Shown in pieces: positions 25,938 to 33,521 of a stretch of 64,000 bases of DNA. The translations under genes and the position numbers were made by a program. Source of the DNA: UBA1046 sp012511325 (GTDB lineage: Bacteria; Bacillota; Clostridia; Saccharofermentanales; DTU023); contig JBMNJZ010000001.1 in the NCBI GenBank assembly GCA_050951925.1, forward strand, positions 1,674,001 through 1,738,000. Direction: 5' to 3'. Every line of letters begins with the position of its first letter. Position 1 is the stretch's first letter. The notes beneath the pieces are model-generated. The model did not search any database, was not told where the DNA came from, and saw nothing but the letters and a program-made list of their open reading frames with translations.

Positions 25938-27311
25938 ATGAGAAAAAATCAGCACGCCATCGGATATCTTCCGGATGAGCAACCCCCATTTTGGAAACTG
26001 ATACTATACGCTATTCAGCAAGTTATTGTCATGTTTCCCGCAACCATTACGGTCGCATTAATTACCGGCTTTCATGTTTCAACGACCATCTTTGCCAGCG
26101 GTTTTGCAACCCTATGCTTTATTCTGGTCACCAGAGGAAAAATCCCGCTGTACTATGGATCCAGCTTCTCCTATATTAGTGCAATCGGCGGGCTGATGGC
26201 ATCCGATGCCCTGCTCGGGATGAGCCTCAACGATCAAATCGCCATTGTGCAGTTTGGCATTGTCATGTCCGGACTGGTTTCTATTGCCGCCGGTATTATT
26301 GTTAAAAAACTGGGAAGGAATGTTATTGAAAAACTCCTTCCGGCGACTATTACCGGTCCGATTGCCATGGTTATCGGCTTGACGCTGGCGGGGAATGCTC
26401 TCTCTGACGCAGCCGCCGCGCCAGCGGTTTCTGATTCCCAGCTTCCCCTTGCAGCTAATTTGGCTTGGGTGATATCCCTGGCGACCCTCCTGGCAACCAT
26501 TCTGTTCTCCGTCTATTTGAAGGGTATATTGAGTCAGCTTCCGCTATTACTGGGTCCCATTGTTGGTGTAATAGTTGCCTTTATTATCAAACAGACAACC
26601 GATATCGATTTCTTTAGGGTGCTTTCGGAGCATGCAGACAGTGGAATCTTTGCACTTCCAATCTTTACCCTTCCTAAACCCACCTGGATTTCGGTAGCGG
26701 CGATCATGCCGATTGCCATCGCGACTATTCCGGAATCCACCGCGCATGTCTATCAGCTGGATATCTATGTCAACGAATTGGCCAAGAGGAAAGGGAGTAC
26801 GAAGCAGTATGATATCGCGGACCGACTGGGAGACAACTTGATCGGTGACGGCATTGGCGACATGGTAGCCGGAGCCATCGGTGGTCCTGCCGGAACCAAT
26901 TATGGGGAAAACATCAGCGCGATGGCGATTACCAGGGTGTTTTCCGTTCCGGTTCTGATCGCGGCTGCTGTTCTTGCCATGATTATCTCTTTCTTTACCC
27001 CGCTTATAAACGCCATCTACTCCATACCGGTTGCAGTTATCGGCGGTCTGGAAATCTACCTGTTCGGAGCTATTGCCGCACAAGGGATCGCGATCATGAT
27101 TGACAAGAAGGTTGATATGTTCAGCTCCAAAAACATCGCGGTGATTGCGACAATTATGATAATTGGTCTGGGCGGACAATACGCGTTTAAGGGATCCATT
27201 CCTTTTTTCGGGATCGATGTTCCCTGTATCGCAGGCGCTGCCATCTTTGGGATTCTGTTGAATCTGCTCTTGAACATTGGAGATAAGGAGAAAGAGCAAC
27301 CGGAAAATTAA
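25938..27311 (+). CDS. Uracil/xanthine permease (NCS2 family)
   Basis: A 457-residue membrane protein with about 12-14 segments. It has the NCS2 sequence GPAGTNYGENISAMAITRV and the early SSFSYISAIGGLMA. The family imports uracil, xanthine or related bases with protons. The end KEKEQPEN is a short cytoplasmic tail. An AAGGAG site precedes the ATG. It stands alone; no pyrimidine or purine gene is adjacent, so the base transported is not settled. Confidence 0.92.
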   Translation: MRKNQHAIGYLPDEQPPFWKLILYAIQQVIVMFPATITVALITGFHVSTTIFASGFATLCFILVTRGKIPLYYGSSFSYISAIGGLMASDALLGMSLNDQIAIVQFGIVMSGLVSIAAGIIVKKLGRNVIEKLLPATITGPIAMVIGLTLAGNALSDAAAAPAVSDSQLPLAANLAWVISLATLLATILFSVYLKGILSQLPLLLGPIVGVIVAFIIKQTTDIDFFRVLSEHADSGIFALPIFTLPKPTWISVAAIMPIAIATIPESTAHVYQLDIYVNELAKRKGSTKQYDIADRLGDNLIGDGIGDMVAGAIGGPAGTNYGENISAMAITRVFSVPVLIAAAVLAMIISFFTPLINAIYSIPVAVIGGLEIYLFGAIAAQGIAIMIDKKVDMFSSKNIAVIATIMIIGLGGQYAFKGSIPFFGIDVPCIAGAAIFGILLNLLLNIGDKEKEQPEN

Positions 27312-27359
27312 GCAGCTGGTAATATTTTAGCGGCTCCGGATTATGCCGGAGGAGCGGAT

Positions 27360-27497
27360 ATGTTATTTGAAACGGCGGTGCTGGTATTTTTCATTTGTGC
27401 GGCCGGGACGGCGGCGTTTTTTCTTCCTTTTGACCGGGAACCGGAGAGAAACATTGCGGTGAAATTGCATATTCAAAACGGCATTCATGATGCGTGA
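27360..27497 (+). CDS. Small membrane protein, 45 residues
   Basis: A GGAGG site lies seven bases before the ATG. The product begins with one hydrophobic segment (LFETAVLVFFICAAG, FFLPF) followed by a charged tail (DREPERN, HIQNG). The zinc-ribbon gene starts 18 bases after its stop. It may be a genuine small gene of that operon or the remnant of a longer transporter gene. The good binding site favours translation. Confidence 0.5.
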   Translation: MLFETAVLVFFICAAGTAAFFLPFDREPERNIAVKLHIQNGIHDA

Positions 27498-27515
27498 AAG
27501 GAATAAGGAGGATTT

Positions 27516-29108
27516 ATGGCTATAAAATGCCCTTCATGCGGAGGCAAAATGGCTTTCAATGTACCCACTCAAGCCTTGAAATGCGGTCACTGTGACAAAG
27601 ATATGCCAATCGACGATTACGGTCTTTCGAACGATGCCGAAGTAAATAAAGACACATACACGGTAACGGTATACACATGCCCGAACTGCGGAGCCGAGCT
27701 TTCCGCTCCGGACGATCAGACGGTGGCTTATTGCTCGTACTGCGGCGGTGAGTCCAATCTTACAATGAAACAGGAAGAGGCTATACGACCTAAACGGATC
27801 GTTCCGTTTAAGATTTCCAAGGAAAAGGCAGTCATGACTTATGAGGATGCCCTAAGCCATTGCCTCTACGTTCCGAAAGAACTTAAAGAAGGTAAGCATC
27901 TGGATAGTTTCAGAGGGATATATATCCCCTATCTGAGTTATGAGGTTGATATCCCGTATAACGCTTTTAAGTTGAAGGCAACCAAAGACTATACAAGCGA
28001 CAAATGGGATTACCACGAGGAATATGACATAACCGCCGAAATAGGCGGAACCATACAAGGGATAAGCTTCGATGCATCATCTGCGTTCGATGACAGCATT
28101 GCCAGGGAGATTTCTCCTTTCCATACAATAGAGATAGAAGATTTCAGAGAAGCATACATCGCCGGCTTTTATGCGGATAAACTGACAACTCCCCCCGAGA
28201 CCTACGGCGATATAGTTGAAAAGATGGCTATAGATACTGTCTACCGAGGCATTGGTGGCAGAGCCGGGGGTGTTGAAGTGATTGCTCCGCAAGGATATTC
28301 GGAGCAGAAAAGCCAGACCGGCGTTGGCGGATACAGGCATAGTGTAGACCTGTTTCCGGTTTGGTTTCTGACCTGGAAGAATAAGAAAAGGGTAGCCTAT
28401 TCCGTGATGAACGGCCAAACGGGAAAACTTTCGATGGATATTCCGGTGGATATAAAAGCATTTTTCAAGGTTTCGGGAATTGCGACAGCTGTATTATTTT
28501 TAATTCTATCGCTGATTCCGATGTTTATACTGCCGAAGACAATCTCCTGGCTGGCTGCGGTTTTCCTGATGATATCTTCTATTGCCTTCTCCAGCGAAAT
28601 TTCGAAAATCTACTACAGAGAGAGTCATATTTTTGATCTGGGAAACGTGAATGTCAAGAAAAGAAAACAGAAAAAGGAAAAGGCAAAGTATAACAAGTTG
28701 AAGAACGTCATACTTAAAATAATGGTTGTATTCATCATATTTGCGATAATTTCTTTTTATATATTTATGAAAATTCTGGATAGCAGCGGGAACATAGTTA
28801 ACCCGGCAGTTTACGCCATCACTTTGCTCATCCAGATCATAATCTTCATAAAAATGACAGGCAAAGTTGCAAAGATAGAAAAAAAGACAGCTTTCATACC
28901 GATGCTGCTGGGAATAATCGTACTAGGAACAGGACTGTCAATAGGAATAATGAATCCCGTATACGATTACTGGTACTACGGAATGGCTATTCTCTGTTTG
29001 CTGGGAATGCTGGCGAATATGGTTTCGATGATAAATTATTTGAACTATCTGACCACCAGGCCGGTACCGGACTTCTTCAGAAGGGAGGGCGCGTACCATG
29101 GGAAATAA
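27516..29108 (+). CDS. Zinc-ribbon membrane protein
   Basis: 530 residues. Two CxxC pairs form each of two zinc ribbons at about residues 5-30 (CPSCGG, CGHC) and 50-75 (CPNCG, CSYCGG). A soluble domain runs to about 300, with conserved-looking FRGIYIPYLSYEVD. Then come about five membrane segments with a lysine-rich loop (KKRKQKKEKAKYNK). The layout resembles TFIIB-type zinc-ribbon proteins paired with TPM proteins in Firmicutes, from memory. Its role is unknown. It overlaps the TPM gene by 11 bases and has an AAGGAGG site. Confidence 0.75.
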   Translation: MAIKCPSCGGKMAFNVPTQALKCGHCDKDMPIDDYGLSNDAEVNKDTYTVTVYTCPNCGAELSAPDDQTVAYCSYCGGESNLTMKQEEAIRPKRIVPFKISKEKAVMTYEDALSHCLYVPKELKEGKHLDSFRGIYIPYLSYEVDIPYNAFKLKATKDYTSDKWDYHEEYDITAEIGGTIQGISFDASSAFDDSIAREISPFHTIEIEDFREAYIAGFYADKLTTPPETYGDIVEKMAIDTVYRGIGGRAGGVEVIAPQGYSEQKSQTGVGGYRHSVDLFPVWFLTWKNKKRVAYSVMNGQTGKLSMDIPVDIKAFFKVSGIATAVLFLILSLIPMFILPKTISWLAAVFLMISSIAFSSEISKIYYRESHIFDLGNVNVKKRKQKKEKAKYNKLKNVILKIMVVFIIFAIISFYIFMKILDSSGNIVNPAVYAITLLIQIIIFIKMTGKVAKIEKKTAFIPMLLGIIVLGTGLSIGIMNPVYDYWYYGMAILCLLGMLANMVSMINYLNYLTTRPVPDFFRREGAYHGK

Positions 29109-29892
29109 AAAAAGATACGCAGCAATGATTTTGCTCACATTCATGCTTGTTTTTATGTCCGCAATCCCCGCTTTCGCTTATGGAGAGGCAATTATAAAGC
29201 ATACTGCCGACAACGGCAATATGGTCGTGCTTGATGATGCGGCAGAGCTTCTCAGCACGGGGGAAAAGGAGCAGTTGCTCGAGAATATGAAGGCCGTGAC
29301 GGAGTACGGGCACGTCGCCTTTATCACTGTCTACGAAAATTACGATTCGGCGAAGAAATACGCAAAAAGCAAGTACTCATCATTTTTTGGCAAGCAGTCG
29401 GGAACGCTTTTTCTGATAGACATAGATAACAGAATGATTCAATTTTACTCAGACGGTAAAGTTGCAAGGTCGATAAATAACACGAGGTCAAACGAGATTG
29501 CGGATAATATTTATAAATACGCTACCAACGAGAAGTATTTTGAATGCGCAAACGAGGCTTTCAACCAAGTTCTCATAGTCCTGAGGGGCGGAAGAATATC
29601 CACACCGATGAAACATGTGACAAATGCACTCATGGCTGCATGTCTCGGACTCCTGTTGAATTTTCTGCTAGTGGCATTGAACAGAAAAAGAAAAGCTTCA
29701 ATAAAAGAGATTGACAAGGAACAGGTAATTGAAGGCGCCAGTTTCCAGGAAAGGACCGATTTTATCAAGAATGTAACCTCTAAGATGATATCGCAAAAAA
29801 GGACTCGCCATTCGGATTCATCTTCCGGCGGCGGAAGTGGCAGCGGAGGCGGCGGTGGAGGCGGTGGAAGCTCCGGCGGTCACTCGTTCTAA
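29098..29892 (+). CDS. TPM-domain membrane protein with Gly-rich tail
   Basis: 264 residues. A signal peptide ends at about residue 28 (AFAYG). The TPM domain (about 38-165) has LSTGEKEQLLENM and GTLFLIDIDNRMIQFYSDG. A membrane segment at about 180-200 follows, then a Ser/Gly-rich tail ending GGSSGGHSF. TPM proteins are reported as phosphatase-like or assembly factors; the function here is not known. Start overlaps the zinc-ribbon gene, so the two probably form a complex. It converges on the diguanylate cyclase gene with only 17 bases between. Confidence 0.85.
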   Translation: MGNKKRYAAMILLTFMLVFMSAIPAFAYGEAIIKHTADNGNMVVLDDAAELLSTGEKEQLLENMKAVTEYGHVAFITVYENYDSAKKYAKSKYSSFFGKQSGTLFLIDIDNRMIQFYSDGKVARSINNTRSNEIADNIYKYATNEKYFECANEAFNQVLIVLRGGRISTPMKHVTNALMAACLGLLLNFLLVALNRKRKASIKEIDKEQVIEGASFQERTDFIKNVTSKMISQKRTRHSDSSSGGGSGSGGGGGGGGSSGGHSF

Positions 29893-29909
29893 CGCCAACC
29901 GGGAGATAG

Positions 29910-31112
29910 CTAACGATAGATTATCCTGTCCCGTCCCTCTCGTTTGGCGCGATAGAGATTTTTATCCGCGGCTTCTACAAAGTCAGAGTAAGATATCCCC
30001 TTGACATAACTACTGAGTCCGCCTGAAATTGTGACCGGCTTGCCATGACTCCATCCATGTGTCCTCACATGCTCGCTAAGCGCCCGCACTTTGGGCAACG
30101 CCTTCGTCGGAGTTTTTCCCGGAAACAGCACCACAAACTCTTCTCCGCCATATCGGCCGAAAATCTCTCCTTCTGTCAGACAGGCCTTCATGATCTGCGC
30201 AATATTGAACAGCACTTCGTCACCATACTCGTGCCCGTAAGTATCGTTTATTTCTTTAAAATGGTCGATGTCCAGGATGCAAAGTGTCAATTGCGAGCCT
30301 GTGTCGTATGCCAGGCGCATTTCCTCGTCGATACTTGCTGATAGAAAGCGGCGATTATATAAGCCGGTCAGGGCATCAGTCAGCGAGAGGTGCTCCAAAC
30401 TACGTACCAAACGTGTCTTTTCATCTCGCGCCTTCACATATTGCTCCACCACCGTAAAAATTAAAATGGTATTGGCCATGAAACTCATAGTCAGGCCGAA
30501 CGCCAAATCCGAAAAATGTTCAATACGGGTTGTATACGGTATGATAATATCCGGGTAATGGAATTCCAGCGCGATAAACGCAACCAACATGATTGCTTGC
30601 AGGGCTAGCATAACATTGCGTAATGCTCCTTTGAAAACGATAGCTATACATATACCGGCCGTGAACATCATGGGTGCGGTGGATCCGGTCGCCCCGCCGA
30701 CTGTGAACCATAGAAAAGGAATTAGTAAAAACGCGGAGGAGCCCAAGACAATCACGGCAGCTCCGTACCAACGCTTCTTGACTATACTATATAAAACGCT
30801 TGAAATGACTGTCACGAGATATAACAGAAGTACCGGCAACGTAAATATGCCTATACCCTGCGACATATTATAACCGAGTCCGAATATAGACATAAGAATA
30901 CCGGCGCCGGCAGTGTACAAAAAGACAAGATGATCCAGTGGCAGCTCCTTGTAGTAAACCTGTTGAAGCGTTCTTTTGAGCAAACTGATCGTTGTTTGCT
31001 CAGCCTTGTTTTCTTCATTATCTTCTATTCTTTTCAAGTTATTTGGCATTACCACCATCTCCTCATTGTCGAGACTATTTAGATCAAAAGATGAGAAACT
31101 TCCGGCAGTCAT
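29910..31112 (-). CDS. Membrane diguanylate cyclase
   Basis: About 400 residues. An ATG at 31127 has no binding site, but GGAG lies nine bases before the ATG at 31112, which is preferred. About six membrane segments run from about 55 to 215, with no sensory domain I recognise. The GGDEF domain (about 240-400) has SLTDALTGLYNRRFL and an intact GGEEF site in FGRYGGEEFVVLF. It should make c-di-GMP. It is one of three such proteins within 17 kb. Confidence 0.93.
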   Translation of the reverse strand: MTAGSFSSFDLNSLDNEEMVVMPNNLKRIEDNEENKAEQTTISLLKRTLQQVYYKELPLDHLVFLYTAGAGILMSIFGLGYNMSQGIGIFTLPVLLLYLVTVISSVLYSIVKKRWYGAAVIVLGSSAFLLIPFLWFTVGGATGSTAPMMFTAGICIAIVFKGALRNVMLALQAIMLVAFIALEFHYPDIIIPYTTRIEHFSDLAFGLTMSFMANTILIFTVVEQYVKARDEKTRLVRSLEHLSLTDALTGLYNRRFLSASIDEEMRLAYDTGSQLTLCILDIDHFKEINDTYGHEYGDEVLFNIAQIMKACLTEGEIFGRYGGEEFVVLFPGKTPTKALPKVRALSEHVRTHGWSHGKPVTISGGLSSYVKGISYSDFVEAADKNLYRAKREGRDRIIYR

Positions 31113-31127
31113 CAACTTATTCTCCAT

Positions 31128-31493
31128 AGCTGCGAAAATTTCTAAGTCTTCAGTAAATAAAAACAGGTCAGCAAACCAACCTAGTGCATTGTATCAGTCA
31201 TGTAATCCTAACACAATCCAAAACACAACCATCGATACATTTTTCTGTGCTTAAAGGCAGTTTCTTAATTTCAGGGAGTTTTTAATTTTGATGGTTATCA
31301 GCAACTAGTTTGCCCAATCTATTTTGATGCTATATCACAGAGCGGCGGCCCCTCATACACTGGTACAAAGACAAAGCGGATTGTATTCATTCTGTTGCAT
31401 GATACATAAAAGGACTACAAGGCGGTGTTGTTGCATGCAAACAGATATCCTTTTACAATGATAACAACCTCAAAAGGAAGGGGCAGTCCATCT
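31128..31493. other. Divergent intergenic region with a repeat remnant
   Basis: No gene is supported. The left part should hold the promoter of the diguanylate cyclase and the right part that of the LytTR gene. 31378-31424 matches the block at 25645-25696. The open frame upstream of 31494 is not counted as coding. Confidence 0.4.
31378..31424 (+). repeat. Partial copy of the dispersed terminator-like block
   Basis: Starts GGATTGTATTC and ends TAAAAGGACTACAAGGCGG, matching 25645-25696 with several differences and a four-base shortening. Confidence 0.6.
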
Positions 31494-31958
31494 GTGGGTG
31501 TAAAATTACGCTTTATTCAGGACGACGCGCTCGGCGGACATATAGAAATTACCGTGTGCGCTGCGGAGAAAAACGAACGAGTGGATAAACTATTGTCAGT
31601 GCTCTCGGAACTTTCCAAGCAGCTGGCATCCGGTCAACAGTTTTCAGAAAAATACCATATAAACAGCGCGGATATTATTCTCATCATGCGCGATGGCCGC
31701 TATGTAACAGCTAAAACCGTCAGAGGCGACTATACAATCAAGGATGCGCTGACACACGTGGAAGAGAGCCTTGATCCCGCGTGGTTCGTCAGGATATCCC
31801 AGTCGGAGATAATAAACCTTAAATTTCTTAAGAATTGGGACTTCGTAGGCGGAGGAGTAATTCAGGTAAAGATGGAACACGGCATAGTATCTTACACATC
31901 GAGACGCTACGCTAAGCAGATTCGCGAAATGTTTCTTAAGAGGAGGGCAAAACAATGA
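31494..31958 (+). CDS. LytTR-domain transcription regulator
   Basis: 154 residues from a GTG at 31494, chosen because AAGGAAGGGG precedes it and family members begin at this point. A longer ATG frame from 31425 lacks a site. A short N-terminal region is followed by a LytTR DNA-binding domain (about 50-150) with VRISQSEIINL and VSYTSRRYAKQIREMF. There is no receiver domain. It overlaps the DUF3021 gene by four bases. Such pairs usually have the membrane protein restrain the regulator; that is established for the family, not shown here. Confidence 0.9.
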   Translation: MGVKLRFIQDDALGGHIEITVCAAEKNERVDKLLSVLSELSKQLASGQQFSEKYHINSADIILIMRDGRYVTAKTVRGDYTIKDALTHVEESLDPAWFVRISQSEIINLKFLKNWDFVGGGVIQVKMEHGIVSYTSRRYAKQIREMFLKRRAKQ

Positions 31959-32428
31959 AAAAACGTCTGCTTGCCAAATCTCTTATCGGGCTCGCTATCG
32001 GCGCGCCTGTCGCGCATGCAATTACTATGCTGGTAAATTACTTCGCCCGCGGCCAATATCTCGTCTGTATGCCCGAGCTTACGGAAAAGCTTGGGCTTGC
32101 CGGAGCCGTAATTGCTCAGACTCTGCTTGGTGCAATATTCGGCATGATAGCTTTCGGCGGGATGTGTTTTTTCGACATCGAGAAATGGAGTCTGCTGCAA
32201 GCCTCAATGGCCCACTGCGCGCTGATACTCGTTGCATACATGGCAGTAGGGCTGCTGCTGCATTGGTTTTCCTTCGACATCATACCCATACTGATAATGG
32301 CGTTCATGATAATTCTGGTCTATGCGCTGATATGGCTGATCATGTATGTCCTCTGGAAAAGAGAAATCCGGGAAATGAACCGCCTGGCGGCAGAGTATAA
32401 AAAGGGTACCGATACAAGCGAAGATTAG
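31955..32428 (+). CDS. DUF3021 membrane protein, partner of LytTR regulator
   Basis: 157 residues with four membrane segments (about 8-30, 45-65, 78-98, 105-130) and a basic, charged C-terminus (KREIREMNRLAAEYKK). The DUF3021 family pairs almost always with a LytTR regulator encoded just upstream, as here, with an ATGA overlap. It probably senses membrane or antimicrobial stress. No transporter is adjacent, so the target is unclear. Confidence 0.88.
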   Translation: MKKRLLAKSLIGLAIGAPVAHAITMLVNYFARGQYLVCMPELTEKLGLAGAVIAQTLLGAIFGMIAFGGMCFFDIEKWSLLQASMAHCALILVAYMAVGLLLHWFSFDIIPILIMAFMIILVYALIWLIMYVLWKREIREMNRLAAEYKKGTDTSED

Positions 32429-32771
32429 CCTCATACATTAGCCCTGGCCTTTGTTTCCCGATCATACCATAAACGGGATCTCCTCTGACTTGGGGAAGAA
32501 AGCAAAGCGATTACAAGAACAATTTGCGCTCGCTTTTTTATTATGTTTCCTGACCGAATACGACGGAAAACAACCGAATACGACGAGAGTATTGCCCATA
32601 AAATATCGAACCGCTACAATCAAGTTAACGTATTGGAAACAGGCTTGTGGGACAATTTGCCGGAACATCTGTGTCGGCTGTCGAACACATTGCTTGCGAC
32701 CAATATTAAAAGTTATCAATTTTTCTGCCATCTATTTTGTGGCAAAAGATTTCAGGAGGAGAGTCATTACA
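32429..32771. other. Non-coding stretch with hairpin and repeats
   Basis: A possible terminator (AAAGCGA and TCGCTTT, 32504-32536, running into TTTTTT) follows the DUF3021 gene. The paired ACCGAATACGACG motif is at 32551-32594. The upstream frame of the lipoprotein is not coding. An AGGAGGAGAG site ends the region. Confidence 0.5.
32551..32594 (+). repeat. Tandem ACCGAATACGACG motif, right copy
   Basis: Two copies about 19 bases apart, direct repeat of 24426-24467. Together they flank 8.1 kb. Confidence 0.75.
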
Positions 32772-33374
32772 ATGTCTAAGAGAATTCTAATCTTATTGGT
32801 CGTTATGGCGCTTGTTCTTTCTCTTGCCGCCTGTAGCAAGAAAGATACTAAGCAGACCGAGCCGGAACCGCCCGTCACTCAGCCGGATGAAAACGCAGAT
32901 CCGGAGCAGACCGAGCCGGAACCGCTCGTTACTGAACCGGACGAAAGCACAGAGCCGGAGCAGCCCGAGCCGAGCGACACCGAAGCACCGCTCACTCCGG
33001 ATCCGGAACCGGGTGTAGCTGCGCCTGATAACTGGCCTCTGGACGTCCCGACGCCGGTGAATGGTGAAATCATGGGCTGTGGCTGGGCTCCTGACAAGAG
33101 CTTTTGCACAACTGACATCGCTTACAAACAAGCTGACATCGACGCCTACGGCAAGCGTCTGGAATCTTTCGGTTTTGTGAAGCAGGAAGAGCATAAATAC
33201 GGTACGGATTGGCCGGATGCGACCGTCTATTCCAACGGACGCTGGGATGTGATCGTGGCGGAGGAGAACGACGTATTTGACTATTCTTATGTCAATTTCT
33301 ACCCGCTTTTTGATGTCGTGACGGAAGGCTACGACGGGCAGCCGGAAGGTTGGCCGGACGGAGGCGATTTCTAA
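32772..33374 (+). CDS. Lipoprotein with Pro/Glu repeats
   Basis: 200 residues. The ATG at 32772 follows AGGAGGAGAG. The signal peptide ends in LSLAAC (Cys21). A linker of Glu/Pro/Thr repeats (about 30-80) precedes a domain of about 110 residues with VNGEIMGCGWAPDKS and WDVIVAEENDVFDYSYVNF. I do not recognise the domain. It is likely membrane-anchored on the outer face. The neighbouring giant protein converges on it; a strong hairpin separates them. Confidence 0.85.
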   Translation: MSKRILILLVVMALVLSLAACSKKDTKQTEPEPPVTQPDENADPEQTEPEPLVTEPDESTEPEQPEPSDTEAPLTPDPEPGVAAPDNWPLDVPTPVNGEIMGCGWAPDKSFCTTDIAYKQADIDAYGKRLESFGFVKQEEHKYGTDWPDATVYSNGRWDVIVAEENDVFDYSYVNFYPLFDVVTEGYDGQPEGWPDGGDF

Positions 33375-33462
33375 AAGATCCCAAAAGGGACATTTCTATC
33401 ACCCTCTTAATTGCGGCGGCGCAGTTGTCATTTTTTGATCACAGTTTGCATAGCCGCTGATA

Positions 33463-33505
33463 ACGACAGAATAAGGCCAGCCACAGGCTGGCCTTATTCT
33501 GTCGT
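33463..33505. terminator. Bidirectional terminator, 20-bp perfect stem
   Basis: The arms 33463-33482 and 33486-33505 are perfectly complementary with a three-base loop, placed between convergent genes. AT-rich sequence flanks it but T runs are short. Confidence 0.85.
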
Positions 33506-33521
33506 CCCATTATTTTCTGCG

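Noticed and set aside
31425..31493. ATG start of the LytTR gene
   Set aside because: No binding site; the GTG at 31494 has one and matches the family N-terminus.
32451..32771. N-terminal extension of the Pro/Glu lipoprotein frame
   Set aside because: The signal peptide and lipobox begin at the ATG at 32772, which has the binding site.
24180..33520. Integrated phage or conjugative element
   Set aside because: No integrase, relaxase or structural genes are present; only repeat remnants suggest past mobility.
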